Positions 10,601-24,700 of a stretch of DNA of 64,000 nucleotides are shown piece by piece. Each line of letters opens with the position of its first letter. The first letter of the stretch is position 1. The position numbers and the translations under genes are program-made. Source of the stretch: Ignelater luminosus. Taxonomy: Eukaryota; Arthropoda; Insecta; Coleoptera; Elateridae. The notes under the pieces are model-generated. The model was not told the origin of the DNA. It ran no database searches and worked only from the letters and a program-made list of their open reading frames with translations. Location of the stretch: NCBI GenBank assembly GCA_011009095.1, contig VTPC01091272.1:607016-671015 (forward strand). Reading direction: 5' to 3'.

Positions 10601-13600
10601 CACCGTACACGTACATCAGCAGAGTCAAGTCGAGTTAAAGCTTCATGATTATTGAAAACACACAACTTTCACTTTCTCCCACAGTTATTTGTATCTGCAA
10701 ATAACTGAAAATATATTGCGTCTGCGCGGACTTTTGCTATTGGTCGGTAATACGACCTTTGTCTTCAAAAATCTGATTCTGTTTAATTCTGTTGGTCAGT
10801 AACTCACTAACATGAATGAATGAGAAATGATGTCTGCGCTTTTAAAAAACGCTTGTAATCGCTTCTGGGAATTTCTAGACAGAAAAAGCACAAAAGAGAT
10901 CACTAAATGTTTGACAACCATAGTTTAACGTCAAGTAAGCCTATATTTGTTTAATTAAATACAAATCAATGGTGACTTTCACAAAAAAGATATTTAATTT
11001 TTTTGCAATAGAAATTAAAGGGTCAGTATGAGCTGACAGAATTGATTAACAATATCACTACCAAGATTTAAATAGCGATTTAGGAGATTTCTGCATTATT
11101 AATTTTAGTTTGGCACCCACAATATTTGAAAGCTTGATAGAAACATGTGAAATCTACAGATATAGTATTGTATGGGATGGTAAATTCTATTTAGAAAATT
11201 AGGAAGACAAATTTGACATTTCAACGAAAAAAATTATTCTTTCATGTTGCCCTCTCTTTATAAAAAATTATCAGCCGCTACCTTCACTGTAGTACTACAA
11301 CTACCGTTAAGGAAATTTTAATTTTTGAGTTAACTGTAATTTTAGAATCTGAGGAATTATTTAGACGTGTAAGCGTGACCAATAGCATGAAAATTCCTTG
11401 AGAAACCATTTCTGGTAATTCCATAATTGCATACGCAAGACAATACAATTTTCTGAGTGAATATATGTAAAAATCATAATTCCGGAAAACGTTATTAGAC
11501 AAGTTAAATATAGTTAATGTGATAAAACTGATTTAAATACTAAATTTAGTAAATAAAAGAATTCAGAGAAAAAGTTCTGATATGGGTTCTCTAATTATAA
11601 TAAAAATTATAATGCGGACCTAATAATAATAAAATAAATTAAAATTACAACAATAAACATGTTTAAAGAAAGCTTCATTTCGTTTCTCCTGTTTGAATTT
11701 TATTAAGTTAATGCTACCTTTAAAGTTATTGCTGCTTCTTCTTATATTTAGTAGAGAGAAAGTTGTAGGTAATACATGCTTACTACGGAATGACATTCCA
11801 GAAAACACCTTTTCGTTTTTAAAAGAGTTTGCTCGAAAAATATTTTTTTATTAAATAAATCTCTTGATAAATTCAAATAACTTTTATCTTTTTATTATCG
11901 TAGAAAGAGGCAAAATTGAATATTCAAAATCTCTTTAGCGAGTGAAGTTGTATTGAATTTGGCATAACAGCAAATTGCTAATGTTTATTTGATTGATATT
12001 TTTTGAAGAGAAAATTAAAAGAAGATTTACTACAGAATCATAATTTCAGTTTACTATAAAACTGTAATCAAACCGGATTCAGTGTTTTTAATCAAACAAA
12101 AACAAGTTCATTATCATAAACCATTATAAAATTGTAAATATCTTTTGTTTTTACCGTGAAAGTGTTTATTAGATAACATTATTCTCTTTTATTGTAACTG
12201 GGTGCTGCTTTTATATTTTTATTCTATAAAATAATACAATAACTTATGAAGAGAAATCTCGAACTGTTCATTGCTTGTTAATTATTCGTCTGAACTAACA
12301 AAATGAGGGTAGGAAATATCTGGAAAGATTAGGTTTGTATGAAACCCACGCACCCTAATAAGTTATTATCTACCTTACACCAAATTAATTGGTATTTGAG
12401 TTGTCTCCTATCTTATTAGTATCGTGTTAACTCAACAATTTTCCGTAATTTTTTCCACCTTTTTTCCCTTTTGTTTAAGAAACCTTTTAAGTAACGAAAT
12501 AATTTCTTTGTTAACAAGAATAAATTGCATTTGCATGCGATTATCTAAAAAAAGTTACGTAAAAGTTAATTAGTTATTTCGATGTCGTCACACCGTTATC
12601 ACAGCGTGATACATTATAAAATTTAGATTTTATTACTTCTGACAAAAAAAAAACAAAAAGAAAGAAAAAACGAATATGCTCTCGTAAAAAAATAAATTTA
12701 AAACGTTATCCTTTTTATAAACCGGTACATTTCAACTTAAAAATTAAACTGCAACAAAAAATCCACAAAATTCCAGCTTAGTCTATTTTGTAAGGTCACC
12801 AGAAGCTGTTACTTGTGTGAGCTTTTATCTGCCAGACCGACAGCACGGTAGTTGCCGGATAATTTTTGGGCCGAAGTATGTCGAAGTCAAAGACCTATAG
12901 AAGAGGTCGGGCACCATAAAACCTTACTTTTTATTTCAGCTTTTTTTCTCTTTACAAAATTCTCAAAAGTACTTGATTCTGAAAAGATTATCATTATGCA
13001 AATAATAAAAGTCGACTTAACAATGATAGAAAATTATTTTTCTTTTTAAATGTTTTAATCTTCGAGTCGCTTTAAATGTTGGTTGGTCGGTTTTATACTA
13101 CCTGTGGGATCAATCAAAAAAAGCCGAACTTTAGGAATTTGTAGCCGTTATTTCAAATTGTTAGAAGTAAAATGTTGACAAATTATTTGTTTTAGTGTGT
13201 TTCTGCCCACTTTTGACATACTTTAACTTGGTTATTATTAGCGAAGAGAAATTTATTATCATTTCTATTTATGCAAATTTAAATGATTTTCGAGCCGAAA
13301 AATTTTATTATATAATTATTTCCTGTTTTATTAGAAGATTAAATTAATATCAATTAAAAATTTATTAAATAAACAAAATGGTTTATTGGTTGGAAACAAC
13401 TTTCAAAAGTTGTATAGGTAGAAGGTTTGGAATGCAAGATCACTCACAAGGTAAAACAGACAATCCTAATGTGGGGTCGCTTCGTAATTTTTTGATGTTC
13501 GAAGGGCAAAAACTACCAGAATTTGTAAACGTTATTTCTTTTTAATCCCCCAGTTGACAAAAATATTAAAATGAGGTTTGTTGCGGCGAACATAAACAAG

Positions 13601-16390
13601 TTTAAATAAATTATCATTTTTAGTTCCATTGTTCTTGGTGGGAGGTTTACTTTAGGTGTAATATCAATGTTTTGCTGCGTATTTAATTAAAGCCCGTTGT
13701 TTGTTCGAGTGTAATAACCCGTTTTTAAATGGTTTACAGAATCTTTCGAGTTTAACTCTTTTTTTTTAAATGATTCGCATAATTTTCACGTACTAAAATT
13801 GCCTGTCTGTTTCACTGTTATACGGATGGTTGACGCCAGCGATTACCTAATCGTGTAATTGTTGAGTGGAAGAGGCCACAGAGACAGGCCATTTTACCTA
13901 GAGAAGAAGGACAATACGGTAGCGTATAATACATTTCAGGACGTTTTTGGCCTTAGTCAGTCGGTTGGTCTAATTGTTTCAATTAAGTATGTTCCATTTT
14001 TTAAGAATTCTACAACCGTAAAATTAAATTCGTTAAATAATGGTCGTTAATGTCAAAATATTTTAGGAGTGTTTGTGGAAAATTAACTTGATTTATTTAT
14101 TAGAGGAAAATTTTATTTTCTTGTTTGGTACATGAACAATATAATAAATTATTTAGTATTACTACTATTACGTTTAATAGTTTAATTAATTCATTTCTAT
14201 GAAACTAGAAAATATTGGCCCCTATAGGTTCTCTTGTGGTACAGTCATAACGATTTTTATTATTCCAAATGCAATTTTACCATTTAAATTTTTCATAGTA
14301 GTTTTGTTGCAGCAATATATCTCTAAAGAACATAAATCCTGCTCATACAATAACTTTCTTGCTTATTATTACAATACATGTTTTCACAAAAAGAAATATT
14401 TTATGCAAACATGTTTACGCATTTGTCTTTTTACTACTACTGTATTTCTCACGAACATATTTTCGATTTGTAGTAAAATCATACTTGTAAACGATAAACT
14501 TCATCAATATTGCGGTTAATATTTAATTTATTACCGATACAAACTTCTCTCGACTAATATATATGAGATTTTCGTTTTACATAATTGATAGCGTATTAAT
14601 AAGGTGGTGGAAAATTCTACTTTATTTATACATCATTTACATAGCAAAAGTATTCAAATGTTTGTATTTATGTAGAGACCTTTTTATAATGTATTAAACA
14701 AACAACACAATGACGTAATTAAAGTTTGTTGTTTTTGTGAAATGATACGATTAAGTCAAAACAAAAATCAAATACATAAGAAATGACAGGTAATTGAACC
14801 TTAAGGAAAAGAAAACAAGTGAAAAAATACAAATTTTAAATGACACTTTTAGGAAATAAAAATTGAATTGGATTACATTATCAGGTTTTTTCCCTTTTTC
14901 GCTTCTGCTTTGTAATAAACAAAATAGCACACGGTAGTGTTTGCGTAAATAGCACGTATTTAACATAATAACAAAAGTTTTTTGATATAACAGATTTTAT
15001 TTATTATTTGAACATCTCCTAGGTCTTTTAAACCAATCAATTTGTATCTTTTTTTGAATATTTTTGTTTGGACACATAAAACAATTTTGCTCTTTTTATT
15101 TTCTATCCTAAAGGAATTTTTTTCTTAGAAAAATGTTTTTATGCAATAATTAATTGATTTAGAAATTCATATCTTTTTGTATGTCACCAGTTAAACTTTA
15201 CGTATTTGACGTCATAAAATTCATTTATTTATATAAATAACTGGATATGTATTTTTAGAATCAACCAAAAAAAAGATGTTGACTGTTTTAGTAACTAAAA
15301 ATAACATAAATAATTGTTAATCTTTTTAAAAACAATGTTAAATAAGGCAAAAACATTTTGCAATTCACACAAGAATATATAACAAAATAGAAATGACAAC
15401 GCAAACTGAGTACATAATAATAAGTTAATTATTCATATAATAGCATTAGTCAACCATTTAGTGCGAAGTATTTTGGCTTAGTTAAGCTCAATCAAGCCCG
15501 CATATGTTAGTCACCCACTATTGTTTGTATGGAGCGTTTGATATCTTAAAAGCAAAAGTGATTCTTATCAATTAATTTTAATAACCAACGAGAACGTATT
15601 GAAAAATCAACATTTCCATAGCTCGTGTATGATCGAAAATAGTTTTATATGAACATACACAAAGGTATTTTAATTGAATGTCATTTTCTTAAATTATTAT
15701 TATGAAGATAAGCGATTTTGTAGAATTTTCCTAATGTGTTTCGACTGTATGTGACCAACATCAGGCTTTCTAATTTTAATAGGAGAAGGTTTTTGTGGAA
15801 ATAATTTATAACTTGTGCGTTATTATAAGTAAATGTCTTTGTTTTCTTGATTTTCATACTGCGATTGTTTTACGTCCCATTTGTTACTTTTATCCATTAC
15901 CCACACAGTTTACGATACCCATAATATTATAGAGTATGTAAGTCTCTCTTAAGAAATAATTGTGGCGAAGCTCCGTGAAATCGTACTTTCTATGTGGATT
16001 TCACTTTCCTGATTTGCTTTCATTCTTTTGCCATCTGCCATCATATTAATTCGTACCCTAATACTTATTCTGCATTTTCCCCAATTTTATAATACTTCTG
16101 ACTGTTTTAGACCTTTAAAATCTACGCACTCCCTCCTTCCTGGTTGAAAAGCAAAAGTATTTGGACCTTATTTTTGTTTAGATTCTTTTTAACGATTCAA
16201 GAAGCAGGCTAAACGGGATTCAAATGAATAAAATACCCAAGATACTGCTCAGCTCAATATTGCCAGGAGGAGTATCCTACTACACTTTTAGCTTTTATGT
16301 CACTTAGCTTTGTTAATTACAAAAAAACAAATGGATTTTTAATAAAATTTAATATTGATGAAGTGCTTTTATGTACAAAACCAACCTTAG
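10601..16390. other. AT-rich non-coding DNA
   Basis: No recognised genes. Items seen: an inverted repeat TATCAC-AGC-GTGATA at 12597-12611; a short GC-richer island at 12830-12920; and a 55-codon ORF at 13378-13545 with a good start context (CAAAATGG) and a donor-like CACAAG/GTAAAA inside it, but no recognisable protein. The rest is A/T-rich with many homopolymer runs. Confidence 0.6.
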
Positions 16391-16396
16391 TGTGAA

Positions 16397-16887
16397 ATCA
16401 GGCTTGGCCCGCCACAGAGGTAGCTCCAGTAGCTCATGGTTGAGCTCTGCCCTCTCATGTATTAGCTGCTTTAAGTTTCCTCTTACAAGAGGCTCTTGGT
16501 CAGACTTCATCTTTTCCCAAACTCGAGACAAGATACAATGTTATCAGTTATGAACGACGAATGGCGTTGATTGAATAGCTTCTGTAAACAATAAGTTAAT
16601 GGTATCGAATTTTTTAGTTAAGACTAGAAAAACTAAAGACCTTGATAAGCAGAAGGAAAGGCGTGAGACAGCAGAACAGGATAATGAAGCTTGACACGAG
16701 ATTAATAGAAATAACAAAAAAATATCGTCGCGTTTAATGTATGAACGTTAACATTAAACCAATCAGGCTTGGAAGTTGTGAATGCAAGGTATACAGTTAA
16801 TGTTTTGTCTTCCACCAGGCCATCTGCGATGGCCTACGGCGTCTTTTCCCAGACCTTAGACACCAAAGTGTAATTATCAGTTATGAA
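16397..16887. repeat. Two diverged direct-repeat units
   Basis: Unit 1 (16397-16555) and unit 2 (16762-16887) both begin ATCAGGCTTGG and both end with TCTTTTCCCA.AC...AGACA...TTATCAGTTATGAA. Their interiors differ in length and sequence. Unit 1 is open on both strands (60 codons each way). The minus-strand reading of the shared end gives SRVWEKM in unit 1 and SKVWEKT in unit 2. That could be a decayed coding repeat such as a transposon tail, but I cannot assign it. The period is about 365 bp. Confidence 0.5.
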
Positions 16888-16889
16888 TA

Positions 16890-19800
16890 AAACAAATGAT
16901 TTTTGGTTACAAGATTAAACATCAAGCCAATTGTATTGAGCTTTAGCCAGTCTGACGTTAGCGCTTATGCCACTACAGGCTGACTTAAAACTTTGGTAGA
17001 TATTTAGGCAAGAATTTGTGATTGTGAATATAAATTTCATAATTATAGTGCAGAAAAGAAAATATTACCAAACGCTTATATTTAATCCAAATACATCGTT
17101 TAAAATGGAAAAGCTAAACTTCTAAACGCAGGTGAGAATAAAATGGTTTCTTGACGCTAAACTGCAGACTATACATCATACCATGATAGGACATTTTGGC
17201 AAGTTTAGTTATTTGAGAAAACCATGCTCTGTTTTTTCTGCTAAATGTTCTATTGTTCGTGCATTCATTTTTGAGTTATTGTTATTCTACTTGATATCTC
17301 TGATGCTAAGATTACTGAATCATCAACAGGTTCCACTTTTGCATTCTCCTTTAGAAAGTTAGAGCAGAGGGTGTAGAACATTCTTGGTATAGTTTTTGGT
17401 CAATTTCTATAACAGTTGTTTGTTTTGTAGATTTTTTTGCCTGGCTCTCTATTATGTTTTTTAAAAAAGAGGAAGTTTTCTATCTTCCTGAATTTATGGC
17501 AATCTTGTAAATTAACATGTTCTATTAGTGATCATTCCTCTCATTCTTTTCGTATTATGTCTCTATTCAGCAATCTGTTTATTACTATCATTACCATTTT
17601 TATTACAATTTTTCTGTCTACTTTGAGTAATTTAATTAAAGATTTCATAGAAGCTTGAGATCAAAACTTTGAGTAAACGACCTCTTAAAATCAAGTCTTG
17701 GTCTTGAATCACTCTTCTACTAGGTCACCATGGAAATAAGAACGTCCCACTGAGTGACAACTTTCGTTTTTAGATCCTGAAGCTTTATGGTGGCTTGATC
17801 TTTTCTGTATTACTCATGGCCCTTCATTCTTAATCTTTCTTAAATATTCACCATTAAAATTGAAGAGCATTTTTGCCTTTATAATTTAAAGGTTATAATA
17901 TAAAAATTGCAAACATTAAAAGTAACGGTTTGACATACATATCATAATGTATCGAAAACGAGCGTTCGGATGTCAATGAATTGTAAAAATTGATCCGTGA
18001 TAACAACAAAAAATGTGTTTAGTACTTTTTTATCAATCATTCGCTCATTAAAAAGCAAAAAACGGTTCGTATCAATTAATTTCAATATGAAAGGAAATAA
18101 AGGAAAGGAAAGAAATAAAAAACGACCTTTTCCACGTCTACTGGGACTAAGATAATTATTTTATTTTAAAAGGAGCAAAGGCAAACAACAACTACCTACT
18201 AAAAGTAACCGACGGATAAAACCGACAAAATCTCCAATTTTGTTGAGAACTTTCTGCATATTTAAAGAGGAGAAAATCCACTAATTTGTTCTGCATGAAA
18301 CTTGAACTTCTGCCCGGCATTATTGCTTTGGAAGCTTTCCAAGCAAAGGAAATTAAAACAATAGCTTACATAGATTAGATAGCCTGTCCTATCCGCTCCG
18401 TTCAAATTATTGCTTACAAATACTGTGGAAACTTAGCGCTTTAAAAACGATGTTTTTCTTTTTTTTGTAAATTATTACGGCGAACCTGTTGGATGTGTTG
18501 TGTTTTTCTTGCATGGATTACAAAAGAAACGTAGACTTATACTATAAAAGTCTAGTCGCATTTTTAAAATTGAAAGAAAAAAGAATTCGTTCGGAAAACA
18601 AAGAATTTAAAAATAGGTTTTACAGAGAATGAAATAGGAAAACCACAAGCAAAACGATTTCTTTTGGTATTTTATTTTTCTTTCTCGAAATTCATTTTAT
18701 TTTCTATTGTATCTTTGTAATGAATTCGCCTTTAAGTATTTTAGTAATTAATCCACTTCCGCAATCTTGTAAGTTCATCTGGATTTTAGTTTAAAAATTA
18801 CCTTGTTGTAATTGTGTGTATAAATTGCACGGTTCGTTTGTGCTGGAATAAATCATCGGGTTTCATTCCGTTATGTGTTTTAAGCAGAATCTATTCGTCT
18901 ATATGGTTGAAATATTTGCAAAATAGTTTTTGCGAACCGAATATGAACATCGAATCGATATTACATTAATATGAAAATTGATGAATCCGCTGCAGGTTGT
19001 AACAATTTCTAAACATTTAATTTAATTTCAATCCGTTTTTTCTAATTCCGGATTAAAAAGGTGTGCAAATTACCGGATTTAGTTAATTATTATTTTTCTA
19101 TTTTAATGAACGTGAAAATGCAGCTGCAACTTTTTAATTCACTACCCACTAGTTAAAACTGTACTTTTTGAATTAAAATAGAACACAATTACAACTTTGC
19201 AGATTTGGGTTTATTGCATTTTTTATTAGTTTGTTGGTCGCACTTGCACTTGTATAAAAAGTATTATTATTGGTGCGTTTTAGATCCCAAGTTTTCTGTT
19301 CTCTCATTATTACGTGACCAAACTTTTTAATGGCTCTAACAGAAGTTCTCTGATACAAGGAAATACCTTCCCGCATTTAAACAGTTTTTCCAGATTGCAT
19401 TTTGCTAAGAATAAATCAACTACTGTTAACTCCAACCACTCAGAAACGATTAACTTTTATAATAGCAATTAGCGTTTTTAAATTTCGTTTAATAAGTGCC
19501 TTTATATTAAATAGCAATTTAACTGGATTTCGTATTAAACAGCTGTTCAATAATAATTTTAAAAGGATTAAGTTTGCGACTTCTCTTCATTTTATATACC
19601 GTTCATAAAAACTAATTTGGAGTTAATTTAAAAATAGGTTTTCTTATATACTCTTTTTTCTACTGCTATCGATACGCACAAAATAACAACCTTTGAACTT
19701 TAACAAAATTCGCGAATTATACGGCGCTTGTGTGTGATATTTACAGACTCGTTTTACTAGTGATTTATTATGTTCAACCAACTAGTGGGAGATCATATGC

Positions 19801-21420
19801 TGTTCATGACATATTGTTGAAATTAATTTGCAAGTACAGAAAGTGAGAGACGGAATTCGAATTTCTGGGGCTTTTAAGAGCTACCTACAACCTACTGAAA
19901 GGCATAAAGCTCTGACATTTCTATTTAATGCTATAAATATGAAAAATGTAATGGACGGAAAATTTGATTAATATATTTTTATTCGGCATCCGAATTTATA
20001 TGAAAGAGGACTATTTTAAATTTTGTTCTTCAATATTCTAAATATTTAATGCAGATTTAAATTGGAACTTGGCAAAGTTTTTGGATCTATAAAAACCAAC
20101 GCCGATATTAAACCAATGAGAGGAGTTATTGTTGGTGGCATTCTTTACTTTTCACTGATTCAATCCGATCAGTGCCTTTTTCAATTTTATGGGTTTTCTA
20201 ACCTTTGGGCACTAGGCAAGAATTGTTCAATACCAGTACCAGTTGCCGCAATATCAAATATTGAAGGGTAGGCACTATTGGGTACACTTACAGAATTAAA
20301 TAGAAAAGGATTGAACAGAAACTTGCAATAGCAACAGCAAAAGTAGCATAACAACAACGTGTCACTGTGTTCGTACCTTGAGGCGTTAAGAGACAAAGTA
20401 GTTTCTTGTGATATAAGTATCAACCACACGAAGCCTAACAGCAAAATCTTCAAGAGTATACAGAAGAATGTTGGCTTGATACTAAAGCAAACTTAATTTC
20501 GCGAGCACCAAGAGAGTTCATACTCATTTCCAATTGAGATTTACTACAATGGTCGCCCACCAATTCCCTTTGATCAACGTTGAGGTTATAATCATCACGA
20601 CCTGTTAGCTGGTTTTGATATTATGCAAATAGAATAGTAGATGTAATAAGTTACCACCAGACATTGTGACTAGTTACAGAAAATGCTTCTAGTTGGATTA
20701 GACAAAGCACGCATGAAACATCTTCCAAGTCTTTTGGAATCTTCTATGTGGTTGCTTTTCTACCAGCGATAGTAAGATTGAGAACAACAACTAATTATCT
20801 TTGGTCTTCGTAGATCTAGATCTGAAAGGTTGCATTTATCAATAAATATAGAGACAGATTTAATTATTGTGGTCGGAAATGTCTCAGCTCTAGATTCTAC
20901 AAACTAATTCACAAGCCAATTTCCGACAGAATGTTGGGGCTTCACCATTCTTGGTAGAATAAGGACGTTCTGGGTGATAAACATGTCCAAACGGTCCACT
21001 TAACAGTCATCTTAATTAATGTTTGCAAGACTGCCATGAAAAGAGAAAGCCTTTCATAGTAGTACATGAAAACACACCGATAAGGGATCATTAAGTAGAC
21101 AATCTCACTACTTCTGACACTCTTGTATTTTCAGTCTCTTTAAAACTGAAACAGAAAACAAAAAAACATTCTGAGCTATCCAGTCCACAAGCCGACTGTA
21201 TAGAATGAAACCTTCTAATCTTGTGTTTATTGATCTATTTGTTGGACATGCTGTATATTAAAGGAGGGTATAATGCCAAGTTACACAGTAACGGCAATAA
21301 TACTTAAACGTGTATAATTTAAGTAGAAAATTATTACGTTCTAAAAACAAATTAATTTGATAAATTAATTAAATTTAATACATTGAATTAACTTTAAATG
21401 ATAGAAAACGAATAACCCCG
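16890..21420. other. AT-rich non-coding DNA
   Basis: No recognised genes. A TCAAGTCTTGGTCTTGA motif at 17691-17707 belongs to the fold-back family described near 53-54 kb. A purine-rich tract lies at about 18090-18125. From about 20460 to 21230 composition is more balanced than around it, which suggests an old inserted element, but translating parts of it gave only stop-riddled fragments with no recognisable domain. Confidence 0.55.
17691..17707. repeat. Half-copy of the AGTCTTGGTCTTG repeat
   Basis: TCAAGTCTTGGTCTTGA matches the right arm of the fold-back repeat. The left arm is not recognisable here. Confidence 0.4.
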
Positions 21421-21424
21421 TAAT

Positions 21425-21640
21425 GCTACGGCGCTAAACTAACGTAGACTTTTATTACACGAGCTTGGCGTTCGAACATCGAGCCAAGCTTTGCACGAGG
21501 GCTTTCAATATTGTTAGAGAAACGAGGACATTTTATGGCTGCCCCCAATACGATGCGTGTTTGGTAATTTTCAAAGTATCTTAGGGGTTGTTTTATGACG
21601 TTTACGGCCCGATTTTTTGTGTTTATTAAATATTTTACGA
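21425..21640. other. GC/CpG-richer island, possibly a decayed inserted element
   Basis: About 215 bp contrasts with very AT-rich flanks and includes CGAGCTTGGCGTTCGAACATCG, CACGAGGGCTTTC, AACGAGGACATTTTATGG and GACGTTTACGGCCCG. An imperfect palindrome, GCTTGG...CCAAGC, spans about 21464-21489. A minus-strand frame is open for 91 codons but begins in an isoleucine run and resembles nothing I recognise. It may be a miniature transposon or a conserved regulatory element; no terminal repeats or target duplications were found. Confidence 0.35.
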
Positions 21641-21701
21641 CGAACCTTTTGAATGACACTTCTATCATGTAAATAACAATAATTATTATTATGATTATCA
21701 T

Positions 21702-24700
21702 ACATTATTGTTTCAAGTGTAAATAATAGTGAGATTTTTAATTTTACACCTTAGCACGTATTAAAAATATTTTTAATTGCATATGTAAACATGCACTTAT
21801 GCCAATGTTAAGTGTATGACGACCTTAATGAAGTTTCATTTAATATTGATAAAGCGAAATCATTAAAATTTTCATTTATCTCTTTTTTAATTTCGTAATT
21901 CAATTTTAAAATTGTAATTGTCACTAAGTTGTGTGGGTTGCATTAATTTAAGTTAGTTTATATTAAGATTTTAATGGAATCGTTTTGAAAATTGAACAAA
22001 AGGCGAAAAAGGTTAGAATAATTAATTCCTTAAAATATTTTATGTGATTAAGAGAAAGTGCAGGAAAAAAAGATTATGAATATTTGGAACGTGTAGGTGG
22101 CTGGGTTTTGTTATTTAAATTTCAAGAGAAAATTTAACCTCCATAATACAAGAAGAAAAACGTAAAGAATACACGACAAAATGAAATACTTGCCTATGGA
22201 TTCGCATTTTTTCCCTTTAAAGTAATAAATATTGGAAAATCAAAAATCATATAATTACATTCATAACATCTTATTAACTTAACAGCATCCAATCAAATAA
22301 ATTGATATAATTACTAATGAAATTAAATCAATCCTACCCGCGATTTCTCTCCTTAAATTCCACCGAATAAACTGAATTAACTGCTTAATTACATCTGCCT
22401 AATTAATTTCAAATAATTATAATTCAGGAACACTTTCTACTTTTTTATCATTATTATTATATGAAATTGGGTGAGTTATTATTATTAGTGGAATTCTGAC
22501 GTAAATATCTAATAGCCAATTATTTATTTGCTAAGGAGGAAATACATCATTATTACGTACTTTTACGCACTTTTTTTCTTTTTTCATATAAATTACAGAT
22601 TTTCTACAGAACAACCAAAAAAGGCAATAAATAAAGTGATGAAAGTAAGAATAAAAAAACCCTGTGAGAAAAACAGTTTGATGCTAAATATGTATAAAGA
22701 GTATCTCATGGTGTATTTTTAGGGCCTATATTATTTACATTCGTTTAAGGTATTTAATTCTAAAGCATTTAATTACAGCTGTTGTCTAAACTTGGAAATT
22801 TACAACCATTTAGATTCTAATAAAAATTAAATATTAAAGATTACGTCCGAACATTTATAATATTACAGTCGACTGTATCTCTAATGAATATATAATGTAC
22901 ATTCAATATTTAAACACATTAACTTGACATTCTACAAGTGCTCATTATAAATATGGAACACAAACTCTCCCCGTTTTTAATTATCAATTAAAGTATACAA
23001 GCGTGTTAACATTTTTAAAGAAAAACGTGCGCAATTAAAAATAGAAAATTATGAATACGTAATAGATGAATGAAGCTAGAGTAGACAATTTATTCCTAAA
23101 CGGCGTCTGAGAAGGGTATTCTTTATTTGAAACTTCCAAAACTTGATTCCATATGTAAACACGTGTGAGTAAAGAGGGAGCTCACATGAATCGGGATTGG
23201 ATATTAGACTTTGTCGAGGGGCGTCTAAAGTATATGTTCCTCAGCTCAGGCAAAATTTAGGGGTTGATCTGCCTCTTTCAACAATTTATATTGATCTTGG
23301 GTTGACCGTATCTGTCGATTTTTACAGTAGATAAGCTCTTTATATTTTCGTAGACACAATTTTGTACTAATTACAGTGATTTTATTTAATTAAATACGTA
23401 TTAGCCTGTAACTACCGTATAACGTGCTTAATTAATGTGAACTCAGAATTTTTATGTGAATTGAAACTGCGACAAGAGAAGAGGCGCTAGTCTAATAAGA
23501 CTATCGGCGGCAGCAGTAGAAGCAATTTATTTCCGTGATAGTCTGACGTGCCAGTTTTTGTATACTTAAGCAATCACTAACTAGTACAAGTTGTCGGGAC
23601 CAATCGAAAGGAGCATATAAAATCCGAAGAATTATTACCGCTACTAAATAGTATACAGAATTTTTGATTACCTTGATTAAGTGATAAGTGAAGGTAAACA
23701 CCATATGAAGTCACATTTGTGTGGAAGCTTTTAGGTTTTCGAGAACCTTATTAACGATTTAACGAACAAGCGAGGGAAAAAAGTAGCGTTAAAAATTTTA
23801 AAAACCTTCCTGCCAATTCGTGCGATTGACAAATTGTCGATTGAAATCACAATCGCTGTGGGTAGGCTTGTAACGCAAATAGGAACGTTAATAGGGTTTA
23901 AAAATAAAATTGTTTAAAAAATTCCTCATTACTATTTGCCTTTCAATTTGATTTTCAATGGTATTTTTAGATCTTTATAATTTTTGTTTTCTATTGAAAG
24001 GAAGAAAAAGATTTTTATGGTAAGAATTGGTAATTTTCTCAAATATTTTAAAACAATTTGTTATTGTACCACATACATTGTTTATTGGAATTTTTTCTAT
24101 TGGGTTTTGTTCTAAATAAAAGATAAAAAGAAATGTTTGTCAAACACAAAGAACGTCTTAAACTTACATAAAGAAAATAAGCATACAGGGTATATTCGGT
24201 AAGTAAGATTTTACGTGACTCTTTTATATCTTGTTTTTCCATTATGTACAATTATTTAATTTTACAGAAATTAAGATTTTCTTTTCTCATAAATTCACCC
24301 CACATCGGATTCATTTGTTATAGTTTCTGTCTTTCAAAAACCTCTTCGTTGTCTGGGAAAAAAGAGAATTCATTATTCGGCTTGGAGTGAGCTGCTTTAA
24401 AAATTTGGACGTTCCTCTTTAGTCTAAGTTAGGCATCGATTTTTTTGGCCGATACCGATATATGTATTTATTCGTAATATCAAGAGATTAATAAAAGTAT
24501 CGATAAATCCATAGACTGCATTTGTTTAATAGGAATGATGGCACATTTTGTCTTTTTCATGAATAAAAATTCGAGACTTAGAATCCTACTTAGAAATAGG
24601 GGTTTTTTGAAAGATATATGGTTTGCAATGGTCGCCCTAAAAGATATTTTGCCTGCTCTAAAGTAATAGGAAAGAAATAATAAAAGAATAGATTTTTACT

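Noticed and set aside
12597-12611. TATCACAGC as a miR-2/miR-13 family microRNA start
   Set aside because: Only the first nine bases match. The sequence then mirrors itself (GTGATA) instead of continuing as a mature microRNA, and no precursor-length hairpin is visible.
13378-13545. 55-codon ORF with strong start context and an internal donor-like CACAAG/GTAAAA
   Set aside because: It lies in A/T-rich DNA, the peptide MVYWLETTFKSC... is not recognised, and there is no supporting promoter or neighbouring exon.
14199-14519. 106-codon plus-strand open frame
   Set aside because: It is T/A-rich, dominated by F, I, L, Y, N and K residues typical of random AT-rich translation, with no motif.
20460-21230. 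Possible retroelement or transposase fossil, suspected from balanced composition
   Set aside because: Translating parts of both strands gave only short, stop-riddled fragments with no recognisable reverse transcriptase, integrase or DDE motif.
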